From the NCBI GenBank assembly GCA_903903975.1, contig CAIVAS010000116.1:1-42225 (forward strand): DNA of 42,225 nucleotides, read 5' to 3'. How positions within the stretch are numbered: position 1 is the stretch's first letter; every line of letters starts with the position of its first letter. This DNA is from an uncultured Burkholderiales bacterium. GTDB lineage: Bacteria > Pseudomonadota > Gammaproteobacteria > Burkholderiales > Burkholderiaceae_E. The position numbers and the translations under genes were made by a program. This document shows positions 1 through 7,723 of the stretch, piece after piece. The notes under the pieces were generated by a model, which was given only the letters and a program-made list of their open reading frames with translations, was not told the origin of the DNA and did not search any database.

Positions 1-416
1 ACATCGGCGGTCCGCATGATGAAGGAATCGAGGCGCCCACCCAGAAAGCCCGACAGCAATCCGAGCGTTACACCCATCACCATCGCGAGCGCGACCGAGG
101 CCAGCCCGACCAGCAGGGAGATGCGCGAGCCATAGAGGAGGGTCGAGAGCACATCGCGACCCTGGTCGTCGGTGCCCAGGGGAAAGGCCGCCTGGCCCTG
201 CGCGACCCAGGCCGGCGGCAGCAGCGAGTTGTTGAGATCGAGCGTGGCCAGGTCGAAGGGATCGTGCGGCGCCAGCAGCGGCGCCAGCACTGAGCCCAGG
301 ATCATCAGGACCGCGACGATGGCCGCCGCGACGGCCACAGGACTGCTTCGAAAGCTGTAGAAGATGTCGCTGTCGAAAAACCGTCCTGTTGCCGAGGTGC
401 TCACAGCGTCTGTCAC
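1..416 (-). CDS. DppC-type peptide ABC transporter permease (partial)
   Basis: Inner-membrane permease of a dipeptide/oligopeptide ABC importer; only the N-terminal 138 or so codons are in the window. Seen: a first membrane segment rich in Ala/Val/Leu, then APHDPF, then the LGTDDQGRDVLSTLLYGSRI stretch that is typical of DppC/OppC proteins just before the permease domain, then a second hydrophobic segment. The chosen GTG overlaps the stop of the upstream solute-binding protein gene as GTGA, which suggests translational coupling; a second in-frame GTG lies 12 bases downstream (position 404) and cannot be excluded. It belongs to the minus-strand operon with the binding protein, the DppB-type permease and the M20 amidohydrolase. 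ATPase genes would be expected beyond the left edge. Substrate is inferred from family only. Confidence 0.9.
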   Translation of the reverse strand, partial: MTDAVSTSATGRFFDSDIFYSFRSSPVAVAAAIVAVLMILGSVLAPLLAPHDPFDLATLDLNNSLLPPAWVAQGQAAFPLGTDDQGRDVLSTLLYGSRISLLVGLASVALAMVMGVTLGLLSGFLGGRLDSFIMRTAD

Positions 417-1981
417 TTCACCACGGCCGTGCGATACAGAATGATGTTGTCGCCGCGCTGATCGATGGTCACGTTCTTGCGCATCGCCCAGGCCAGCGCC
501 TGCTGATGCATCGGAATATGGCCGAACTCTTCGGCATGCAGTTTCATCGCCTCGGCGATCATGGCATTGCGCTTGGGCGGATCGGTTTCGGTGCCGATCT
601 TGCCGGTCAGCTCATCGAACTTGGCGTTGGAATAGCTGCCCAGATTGAAGGTGCCCCGGCCGCCGGTCGGTGTGGCCATGATGTTGTAGAGCGTGTTTTC
701 CACGTCATAGGTGGTCGGCGTCCAGCCAAGCAGATAGAACGAGGTATTGCGCGACAGGATCTTCGGGAAGTAGGTGGCTTTGCTTTCGGCCTCGAGATTG
801 ATCTTGACCCCCACCCGCGCCAGCATGCCGGCCACTGCCTGGCAGATCTCGCCATCGTTGACATAGCGATCGTTGGGGCAGTTCATTTTCACTTCGAAAC
901 CGCTGGGATAGCCGGCTTCAGCCAGCAGCTTCTTGGCGGCTTCCGGATCGTAGGGCGCGCGCTTGTTCAGTTCGGGCATAAAGCCGTTGACGCCCGGGCC
1001 GACCATCAGATTGGTGGGCGTGGCAGCACCGCGCATGATGCGGGTCTTGATCGCCTCGATATCGATCGCCTGGAAGAAGGCCTGGCGAACACGCCGGTCC
1101 TTGAAGGGGTTCTTGCCTTTGACATTGGAAAAGAGCAGCTCGTCGCGCTTCTGATCCATGCCCAGGAAGATCGTGCGCAGCTCCGGGCCTTGCAGGATGG
1201 TCAGGTTGCTGTCCTGCTTCAGGCGCTCGACGTCCTGCACCGGCGCCGGCTGCATCAGGTCGATTTCGCCGGACTTGAGCGCGGCGACCCGGGTGGCGTC
1301 GTTACCGATCGGGGTCCAGACCACCTCGTCGACATTGCCTTCGATCTTGCCCCAGTACTGCTGGTTGCGGACCAGCACGGTGCGGACAGCCGGTTCGCGC
1401 GAACGCAGGCGGAAGGGGCCGGTGCCATTGGCACGCACCGAGGCGGCGTTCTCGACGCCCTTGCGCTTGTCGACCGGCTTGGCCGCGCCATTGGCCTCGC
1501 ACCAGGCTTTGTTCATCATCGACAGCGAGGTGATCATCTCGGGAAAAATCGGCAGCGGCACGGTGGTGATGATCTCGATCGTGCGCTCATCGATCTTGCG
1601 GACTTCCTTGACCTGGCTCACGGCGCCGCGCAGGTCGGAGCCGGGGTCGGCGGCCCGCTGGAACGAGAAGACCACATCGTCGGCGGTGAAGGGCTGGCCA
1701 TCATGAAAGCTCACACCGCGACGCAGGGTGAAGACCCAGCTGGTGGGCGAACTCTGCTTCCATTCGGTGGCCAGCGCCGGCTTGAGTGCGAGTTTGCTGT
1801 CACGGGTGACGAGCGGCTCGTAAACATTGGCGGTGAAGCCGAGCTGCGTCGTCTCGTTGAGCGAATGCGGATCCATCGACAGGGCATCGCCCTGATCGGC
1901 GGTCCGAAGGGTCACGGCGTGCGAAGCAGACGCCAGCAGCGTGGCTGCGGCGGCAACAAGGAATCGGGTTGATGTTTTCAA
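413..1981 (-). CDS. Peptide ABC transporter solute-binding protein (SBP family 5)
   Basis: Periplasmic binding protein of the DppA/OppA type, 522 residues. The first 22 residues form a Sec signal (KTSTR then a hydrophobic core ending ASASHA). The mature part shows SBP_bac_5 hallmarks: SMDPHSLNE, NVYEPLV, a FTLRRGVSFHDGQPFTADDV block and NGTGPF. The start is taken as TTG at 1981 because AGGAG lies 7 bases upstream and the signal peptide begins there; the frame stays open upstream but that extension has no signal-like sequence and lies inside the DppB-type gene. The gene sits between its two permease genes (order B-A-C), whereas dpp/opp operons usually begin with the binding protein. The last bases overlap the DppC-type start. 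Ligand specificity cannot be read from the sequence; the M20 gene at the operon head hints at peptides or N-acyl amino acids. Confidence 0.93.
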   Translation of the reverse strand: MKTSTRFLVAAAATLLASASHAVTLRTADQGDALSMDPHSLNETTQLGFTANVYEPLVTRDSKLALKPALATEWKQSSPTSWVFTLRRGVSFHDGQPFTADDVVFSFQRAADPGSDLRGAVSQVKEVRKIDERTIEIITTVPLPIFPEMITSLSMMNKAWCEANGAAKPVDKRKGVENAASVRANGTGPFRLRSREPAVRTVLVRNQQYWGKIEGNVDEVVWTPIGNDATRVAALKSGEIDLMQPAPVQDVERLKQDSNLTILQGPELRTIFLGMDQKRDELLFSNVKGKNPFKDRRVRQAFFQAIDIEAIKTRIMRGAATPTNLMVGPGVNGFMPELNKRAPYDPEAAKKLLAEAGYPSGFEVKMNCPNDRYVNDGEICQAVAGMLARVGVKINLEAESKATYFPKILSRNTSFYLLGWTPTTYDVENTLYNIMATPTGGRGTFNLGSYSNAKFDELTGKIGTETDPPKRNAMIAEAMKLHAEEFGHIPMHQQALAWAMRKNVTIDQRGDNIILYRTAVVK

Positions 1982-2016
1982 GGGGTGTCTCCTGGTCTTG
2001 GTATCAGTGATCGGGG

Positions 2017-3000
2017 TCAGTGGGACGAGCCTGCGCGTTCGACGCGCAATCTCGGATCCACAACGAAATAGAGCAGGTCGACGACAAGATTGATGGTCAC
2101 GAAGATGAGTGCGATCAGACACAGATAGGCGGCCATGATCGGGATGTCGGCCACCTGCACCGACTGGATGAACAGCAGCCCCATGCCCGGCCACTGGAAC
2201 ACGGTTTCGGTGATGATGGCAAAAGCAATGATCGCGCCAAGCTGCAGGCCGGTGATCGTGATCACCGGCACCAGGGTGTTGCGCAGGGCATGACCGAAGT
2301 AAACCGCGCGATCGGACAGGCCCCGGGCGCGGGCGAACTTGATGTAGTCGGTTCGCAGGACCTCGAGCATCTCGGCGCGCACCAGCCGCATGATCAGCGT
2401 CGTCTGAAAGAGCGCCAGCGTGATCGCCGGCAGGATGATATGCGCCCAGCCGTCGCGCCCCAGCAGCCCGGTCGACCACCAGCCGAATGACACGGTCTGG
2501 CCGCGCCCGAACGAGGGCAGCCAGCCGAGGATGACCGCAAACACCAGGATCAGCAGGATGCCGATCAGGAAGACCGGCAGCGACACCCCGATCAGCGAGA
2601 CCGCCAGCAGCAGATTGGCCAGCCAGCCCTTGCGCCGCAAGGCGGTGTAGACGCCCATCGGTATGCCGACCACCAGCGCGAGCACCGCCGCCACGATCGA
2701 CAGTTCCATGGTGGCCGGAAAGCGTTCTTTGAGCAGGGTCGAGACTTTGCGACTCTGCCGGTAGGACATGCCGAAATCGCCCTGCACCGCCTGCCCCACG
2801 AAGTGCGCGAACTGCACCGGGATCGGGTCGTCCAGGCCGAGGTCGCGACGCAGCTCGGCGCGCTGTTCGGGCGTGGCGTCCTGGCCGACCATGGCCAGCA
2901 CCGGATCGCCCACGAACTGAAAGAGCGAAAACGCCACGAAGCCCACGACGCCCATGACGATGATCGACTGAATCAGACGACGGATGATGAAAGCAATCAT
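2017..3000 (-). CDS. DppB-type peptide ABC transporter permease
   Basis: Inner-membrane permease, 327 residues, the usual DppB/OppB length. It starts MIAFIIRRLIQSI with the long first membrane helix, carries the periplasmic section (GDPVLAMVGQDATPEQRAELRRDLGLDDP) and then the binding-protein-dependent transport domain. The EAA-type loop is visible as ARARGLSDRAVYFGHALRNTLVPVIT, the site that contacts the ATPase. It is followed after about 35 bases by the solute-binding protein gene and preceded by the M20 amidohydrolase gene, all on the minus strand. The start ATG has no strong ribosome-binding site, but the family-typical N-terminus supports it. Confidence 0.95.
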   Translation of the reverse strand: MIAFIIRRLIQSIIVMGVVGFVAFSLFQFVGDPVLAMVGQDATPEQRAELRRDLGLDDPIPVQFAHFVGQAVQGDFGMSYRQSRKVSTLLKERFPATMELSIVAAVLALVVGIPMGVYTALRRKGWLANLLLAVSLIGVSLPVFLIGILLILVFAVILGWLPSFGRGQTVSFGWWSTGLLGRDGWAHIILPAITLALFQTTLIMRLVRAEMLEVLRTDYIKFARARGLSDRAVYFGHALRNTLVPVITITGLQLGAIIAFAIITETVFQWPGMGLLFIQSVQVADIPIMAAYLCLIALIFVTINLVVDLLYFVVDPRLRVERAGSSH

Positions 3001-3047
3001 CGGGGATCAGGGGCTGGGGCGGGCACGTTGGGCGGTCGTTGCGCGTG

Positions 3048-4241
3048 TCAGGCGAGCGGCAGGAATTTCTGGGCGAGCCGCGCCCAGTAGCTGCCGCCCA
3101 GCGGAATCAGCTCGTCGTTGAAGTCATAGCTCGGGTTGTGCAGCATGCAAGGCCCCATGCCATGGCCCGAGTCGCGATGCGAGCCGTCGCCGTTGCCGAT
3201 AAAGACATAGCAGCCGGCCTTGACCTGCAGCATGAACGCGAAATCTTCTGCGCCCATGGTCGGTTCGCAGGCGGCATCGACATTGGCCTCGCCGACCAGA
3301 TCCTTGAGGACCGATACCGCGAAAGCGGTCTGCGCCGGATCGTTGATGGTGGGCGGATAGTTGCGATGAAAGTGCAGTGAGCCGGTTGCGCCGAAGGCCG
3401 GCGGCAGCTGCTCGGTGATCGACCGCATGCGCGACTCGACCAGATCGAGGGTCTCGGTGGTGAAGGTGCGCACCGTGCCGCGGATGATGGCGCTGTCGGG
3501 CACGATGTTGGTGGCGTTGCCGGCGTGAATCTCGGTGACCGACAGGACCGCGGTGTCGATCGGGCGCTTGTTGCGTGTGATGATCGACTGCAGGGCTTGC
3601 ACGAGATGGGTGGCCACCAGAACCGGGTCGACTCCCAGGTGCGGCATGGCGGCATGCGCGCCCTTGCCCTGCACCGTGATCTCGAACTCGCTGGACGACG
3701 CCATCATCGGGCCGGGCGTCACGCCGAAGGTGCCGGTCGCAGACCCGGGCCAGTTGTGCATGCCGAAGACCGCTTCGCACGGAAAGCGTTCGAACAGCCC
3801 GTCGTCGATCATCCTTTGCGCGCCGGCGCCGCCCTCTTCGGCCGGCTGAAAGATGAAATGCACGATGCCATCGAAGCCACCGTGCAGCGACAGCCAGCGG
3901 GCGCCGGCCAGCAGCATCGCGGTGTGTCCGTCGTGACCGCAGGCATGCATGCGGCCTGCGTGCTGCGAGGCATGATCGAAGGTGTTGTGCTCCTGCAGTG
4001 GCAAGGCGTCCATGTCGGCGCGCAGCCCGACCGACCGGGTCGAGCTGCCACGGCGCAAGGTGCCAACGACGCCGGTGCCGCCCACGCCGGTCGTGACCTC
4101 GATGCCCCAGGCAGCGAGTTTGGCGGCGACCAGGGCGGCGGTGCGGTGCTCCTGATAGCAAAGCTCGGGATGCGCGTGGATGTCGCGCCGGATCGACTGG
4201 ATTTCCGACTGCAGATCGAGGATTCCTTCAGCCAGCATCAT
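3048..4241 (-). CDS. M20-family metal-dependent amidohydrolase (hippurate hydrolase-like)
   Basis: Predicted cytoplasmic hydrolase of N-acyl amino acids or small peptides, 397 residues, M20D/ HipO-AbgB-like. Metal-binding and catalytic motifs are visible: RADMDALPLQE, HACGHDGH (residues 99-106), PAEEGG (around 135-136), GMHNWPG (around 162) and a C-terminal GAEDFAFM. No signal peptide is seen. The start is placed at the ATG-ATG pair at 4241, with GGAG about 10 bases upstream; the frame is open for 81 further codons but that stretch antisense to the molybdopterin gene is not family-like. As the first gene of the minus-strand peptide-transport operon it probably cleaves what the transporter brings in. 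Its promoter should lie in the 76 bases shared with the divergent molybdopterin oxidoreductase gene; I see no convincing hexamer pair there. Confidence 0.93.
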   Translation of the reverse strand: MMLAEGILDLQSEIQSIRRDIHAHPELCYQEHRTAALVAAKLAAWGIEVTTGVGGTGVVGTLRRGSSTRSVGLRADMDALPLQEHNTFDHASQHAGRMHACGHDGHTAMLLAGARWLSLHGGFDGIVHFIFQPAEEGGAGAQRMIDDGLFERFPCEAVFGMHNWPGSATGTFGVTPGPMMASSSEFEITVQGKGAHAAMPHLGVDPVLVATHLVQALQSIITRNKRPIDTAVLSVTEIHAGNATNIVPDSAIIRGTVRTFTTETLDLVESRMRSITEQLPPAFGATGSLHFHRNYPPTINDPAQTAFAVSVLKDLVGEANVDAACEPTMGAEDFAFMLQVKAGCYVFIGNGDGSHRDSGHGMGPCMLHNPSYDFNDELIPLGGSYWARLAQKFLPLA

Positions 4242-4317
4242 GATGGGATTGCTCCGGATTAAAGGGGTTAGCTTAACATCCGAGGCTTGCTCTCCAACCC
4301 TGTTTGCGACCGATTCC

Positions 4318-6444
4318 ATGCACTCCGAAAACAACGACTCGACCGGCGATGTGATCGTCCGTGGCGCCTGCCCGCACGACTGTCCCGACACCTGCGCGCT
4401 GCAGATCACCGTGCGCCAGGGCAGGGCGATAAAGGTCGTCGGCGACCCTGACCATCCGCCCACGCACGGGGCGCTTTGCACCAAGGTCTCGCGTTATCTC
4501 GAGCGGACCTATTCGCCCGACCGGCTCACCGTGCCGCTGCGCCGGGTTGGACCTAAGGGTTCGGGGCAGTTCGAGCCGGCCACCTGGGACGAAGCGCTCA
4601 GTGCGATCGCCGGCCGTCTGACCGAAGTCGCCGCTCGCGACCCCGAGCGAATCCTGCCTTACAGCTACGCCGGCACGATGGGGATGGTGCAGGGCGAAGG
4701 GATGGCGATGCGATTCTTTCACCGGCTCGGGGCCTCCTTGCTCGACCGGACGATCTGTTCGTCGGCGGGCAAGGAAGGTCTGGCATACACCTTGGGCGGA
4801 TCCGTCGGAATGGATGTCGAACAGTTTGCCAATGCAGGGCTGATCCTGATCTGGGGCTCCAACCCGATCACCTCGAGCGTCCATTTCTGGAGCCAGGCCC
4901 AGGAGGCGCGCCGTCGCGGCGCCCGGTTGATCGCCATCGACCCCTATCGCACCGCCACCGCCGAGCGCTGCGACCAGCACATCGCCCTGCTGCCCGGCAG
5001 CGATGGGGCGCTGGCGCTCGGGATCGTCCAGCAGCTGATCGAGCAGGGTCGGGTCGACCACGACTGGGTGACCCGCCACACCCTCGGATTTGATGCGCTC
5101 GCGGCCCGCGCCGCCGCCTGGACGCCTGATCGCGTGGCACGCACCTGCGGCCTGACCGAGGCCGAGGTGATCGGGCTGGCACGCGACTACGGCAGCATCA
5201 CGCCGGCCGCGATCCGGCTCAACTACGGCATGCAGCGCACCCGCGGCGGCGGCAACGCGGCCCGGCTGGTGGCCGGGCTGCCGGCGCTCATCGGTGCCTG
5301 GCGGCATCCGGCCGGCGGCATGCTGCTGTCGTCGGGCAGCCATTTCGGTGTCGACAACCAGGCCTGGGTCCGTCCCGACCTGCTCGCCGGACGCCGCCCG
5401 CGCACGATCAACATGTCGACCATCGGCGATGCGCTGGCCCAGGCCGATCCGCCGATCGAGGCGATGATCGTTTACAACGCCAATCCGGTCGCGGTCGCGC
5501 CCGACAGCGAGAAGGTGATCGGCGGCTTCAGGCGCGAGGACCTCTTTACCGTCGTGATCGAGCAGTTCATGACCGACACCGCCGACTATGCCGACTGGGT
5601 GCTGCCGGCCACAACGCAGCTCGAGCACTTCGATCTGCACAAGACCTATGGCCATCGCTGGTGGGTCGCCAATCAGCCGGCGATTGCGCCGCTCGGCCAG
5701 GCGCTGCCGAATTCGGAAGTCTTCCGGCGGCTCGCCGACCGCATGGGTTTTCAGGATGCCTGCCTGCATGAGTCGGATGAGGCAGTGGCGGCCAGCGCGC
5801 TGTTGCTCAATGATCCGCGGCTGCCTGCAGCGCTTGCGAGCGCTGCGGCCGAGCACGGCGGCGCAGGGCCGGTCGCTGCGCGCGCGGCGCTCGATGTGCT
5901 GAGTGATCTGGGCTACGCCAAAGTGCAGGAGGCCGACGCGCCGTTTGCAAACGGCGGCTTTCCGTCGCCCTCGGGCAAGGTCGAGTTTGTCTCGGCGCGC
6001 CTTGCCGCGATGGGCCTGGACCCCTTGCCCGACTACCTGCCGCCTTACGAGTCGGCGCAATCGTCGCCCGAGCTCGCGGCACGATTTCCGCTTGCCATGA
6101 TTTCGCCCCCGGCACGGCATTTCCTGAACTCGACCTTCGTCAATGTCGACAGTCTGCGGGCGGCCGAGCGCGAGCCGGGGGTTGATCTGCATCCCGACGA
6201 TGCCGCGGCGCGGGGCCTGGCCGATGGCGCGATGGTGCGGGTCTTCAATGATCGCGGCTCGTTTCTTGCCCGCTGCAAGATCAGCGATCGGACCCGGCCC
6301 GGTGTAGCCGCCGCCTGGGGCATCTGGTGGCACAAGCGCACGAAGGGCGGGCGCAATGTCAATGCGGTGACCGGTCAGGCGCTGAGCGATCTGGGGCGCG
6401 CACCGACTTTCTACGATTGTCTGGTCGAGGTGGCACCGGAATGA
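4318..6444 (+). CDS. Molybdopterin-dependent oxidoreductase with one 4Fe-4S cluster
   Basis: Member of the DMSO reductase/formate dehydrogenase superfamily, 708 residues. The N-terminus has the cluster-binding pattern C18-x3-C22-x3-C26-x27-C54, followed by GALCTKVSRYLERTYSPDRL. Central motifs include TICSSAGKEG (C147, the region that usually supplies the Mo ligand), LIWGSNP and IDPYRT, and the C-terminal molydopterin dinucleotide-binding domain is seen around LAMISPPARHFLNSTF and VRVFNDRGSF. There is no twin-arginine signal, so it should be cytoplasmic. The start is the ATG directly before HSENNDS; the frame is open 46 codons further but those lie antisense to the M20 gene. Substrate unknown: the family is too broad to say. 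Its stop overlaps the next start as ATGA. Confidence 0.92.
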   Translation: MHSENNDSTGDVIVRGACPHDCPDTCALQITVRQGRAIKVVGDPDHPPTHGALCTKVSRYLERTYSPDRLTVPLRRVGPKGSGQFEPATWDEALSAIAGRLTEVAARDPERILPYSYAGTMGMVQGEGMAMRFFHRLGASLLDRTICSSAGKEGLAYTLGGSVGMDVEQFANAGLILIWGSNPITSSVHFWSQAQEARRRGARLIAIDPYRTATAERCDQHIALLPGSDGALALGIVQQLIEQGRVDHDWVTRHTLGFDALAARAAAWTPDRVARTCGLTEAEVIGLARDYGSITPAAIRLNYGMQRTRGGGNAARLVAGLPALIGAWRHPAGGMLLSSGSHFGVDNQAWVRPDLLAGRRPRTINMSTIGDALAQADPPIEAMIVYNANPVAVAPDSEKVIGGFRREDLFTVVIEQFMTDTADYADWVLPATTQLEHFDLHKTYGHRWWVANQPAIAPLGQALPNSEVFRRLADRMGFQDACLHESDEAVAASALLLNDPRLPAALASAAAEHGGAGPVAARAALDVLSDLGYAKVQEADAPFANGGFPSPSGKVEFVSARLAAMGLDPLPDYLPPYESAQSSPELAARFPLAMISPPARHFLNSTFVNVDSLRAAEREPGVDLHPDDAAARGLADGAMVRVFNDRGSFLARCKISDRTRPGVAAAWGIWWHKRTKGGRNVNAVTGQALSDLGRAPTFYDCLVEVAPE

Positions 6445-7580
6445 AACGGCATATGCGCAGCGCCCGTGGCGGCCTGAGACTGGCTGCTGTAGCGGGGCTT
6501 GTGCTGCTGGCGCAGGCCATCGGCGGCTGCTCGAGTCTGCAGGACGGGCCGGGCTACTACCTGCAGTCGATGTTCGGTCATCTCGACATGATCAGCCGGG
6601 CCAAACCGGTCGACACCGTGATTGCCGATGACGCCACCGACCCGGCGCTGCGCAAGCGCCTCGAGCAGGCGCGCACGATGCGCGCCTTTGCAAGCCAATC
6701 GCTGAGGCTTCCCGACAACGCCAGCTACACGACGTATGCCGATCTGCAGCGTCCCTACGCCTTGTGGAATGTGTTTGCGACGCCCGAGCTGTCCTTGACT
6801 CTGCAGCAGTGGTGCTTTCCGGTGGCCGGCTGCGTCAGCTACCGCGGCTACTATGACCGCGTCGATGCCGAACGTTTTGCCAGGGATCTCGATCAGCAGC
6901 GGCTCGACGTCAGTGTCGGCGGCGTGCCGGCCTACTCGACGCTCGGCTGGTTCGATGATCCGCTGCTGTCGACCTTCGTTCAGTACCCGGAAGGCGAACT
7001 GGCGAGGCTGATGTTTCATGAGCTTGCCCATCAGGTGGTCTATGTGCCGGGCGACACCACCTTCAACGAATCCTTTGCCTCGGCGGTCGAGGAGATCGGC
7101 GTTGAAAAGTGGTTTGCCCAGCGCAACGACCCGGCGGCGGCACTCGCCTACCGGCAATACGACGAGCGCCGCCGCAAGTTTCTCGAGCTGCTGATCCGCC
7201 ACAAGGCCAAGCTGGCCGAGGTGTATGCCAGCCCGGTGTCCGATGAGAAAAAGCGTCTGGGCAAGCAGCAGGTCTTCGAATCCCTGCGGGCTGATTACCA
7301 GCAGCTCAAGGACTCCTGGGGCGGCAATACCGCCTACGACCGCTGGTTTGCCCAGCCGGTCAACAATGCGCGACTGGCCGCGGTGGGCGCCTACAGCGAT
7401 CTGGTCCCGGCGTTTCGGGTGCTTTTCGATCGCTCCAATGGCGAATTCACACCCTTTTACGCCAGCGTCAGGCAGCTGGCTGCACTCGATAAACCCCTGC
7501 GGGATGCCCGCCTCGCCTCGTTGGCGCCGCCAAGGCTGATCGCGCAGACCGACTCGAACCGGCAAGTCGGGCGACAATAG
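6441..7580 (+). CDS. Putative lipoprotein zinc aminopeptidase (PF10023-like)
   Basis: Probable membrane-anchored metallopeptidase, 379 residues. The N-terminus is basic (MKRHMRSARGGLR), then hydrophobic, then a lipobox-like IGGC with C30 as the lipidated residue. The zinc site HELAHQ (H193, E194, H197) is followed by NESFAS with E210 as the likely third ligand, an arrangement of gluzincin peptidases. The overall pattern (YYLQSMFGHLDMI near the N-terminus, YALWNVFATPELSL, CVSYRGYY) matches the uncharacterised 'putative aminopeptidase' family PF10023. It overlaps the molybdopterin gene by four bases (ATGA) and so is probably co-transcribed with it. Substrate unproven. A 143-base gap separates it from the transglutaminase/amidoligase gene; I see no clear terminator or promoter in that gap. 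Confidence 0.82.
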   Translation: MKRHMRSARGGLRLAAVAGLVLLAQAIGGCSSLQDGPGYYLQSMFGHLDMISRAKPVDTVIADDATDPALRKRLEQARTMRAFASQSLRLPDNASYTTYADLQRPYALWNVFATPELSLTLQQWCFPVAGCVSYRGYYDRVDAERFARDLDQQRLDVSVGGVPAYSTLGWFDDPLLSTFVQYPEGELARLMFHELAHQVVYVPGDTTFNESFASAVEEIGVEKWFAQRNDPAAALAYRQYDERRRKFLELLIRHKAKLAEVYASPVSDEKKRLGKQQVFESLRADYQQLKDSWGGNTAYDRWFAQPVNNARLAAVGAYSDLVPAFRVLFDRSNGEFTPFYASVRQLAALDKPLRDARLASLAPPRLIAQTDSNRQVGRQ

Positions 7581-7723
7581 CGCCGCAGGCGTCGGCCGGA
7601 TGGCTGGCGATCGCCTTCGGGATGCTGATGGCACGGGGTTTGCATTGACCTTGGTTGACGTCGCGTCTGGCGGTTTGCCACGTCCGCTTCACGTCGCTAG
7701 CAGGTCATGAGGGAGTTGTACCC

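Noticed and set aside
4273-6333. Long open frame of about 686 codons on the minus strand opposite the molybdopterin oxidoreductase
   Set aside because: Arg/Gly/Asp-rich low-information product without recognisable motifs; a high-GC codon-bias shadow of the real gene.
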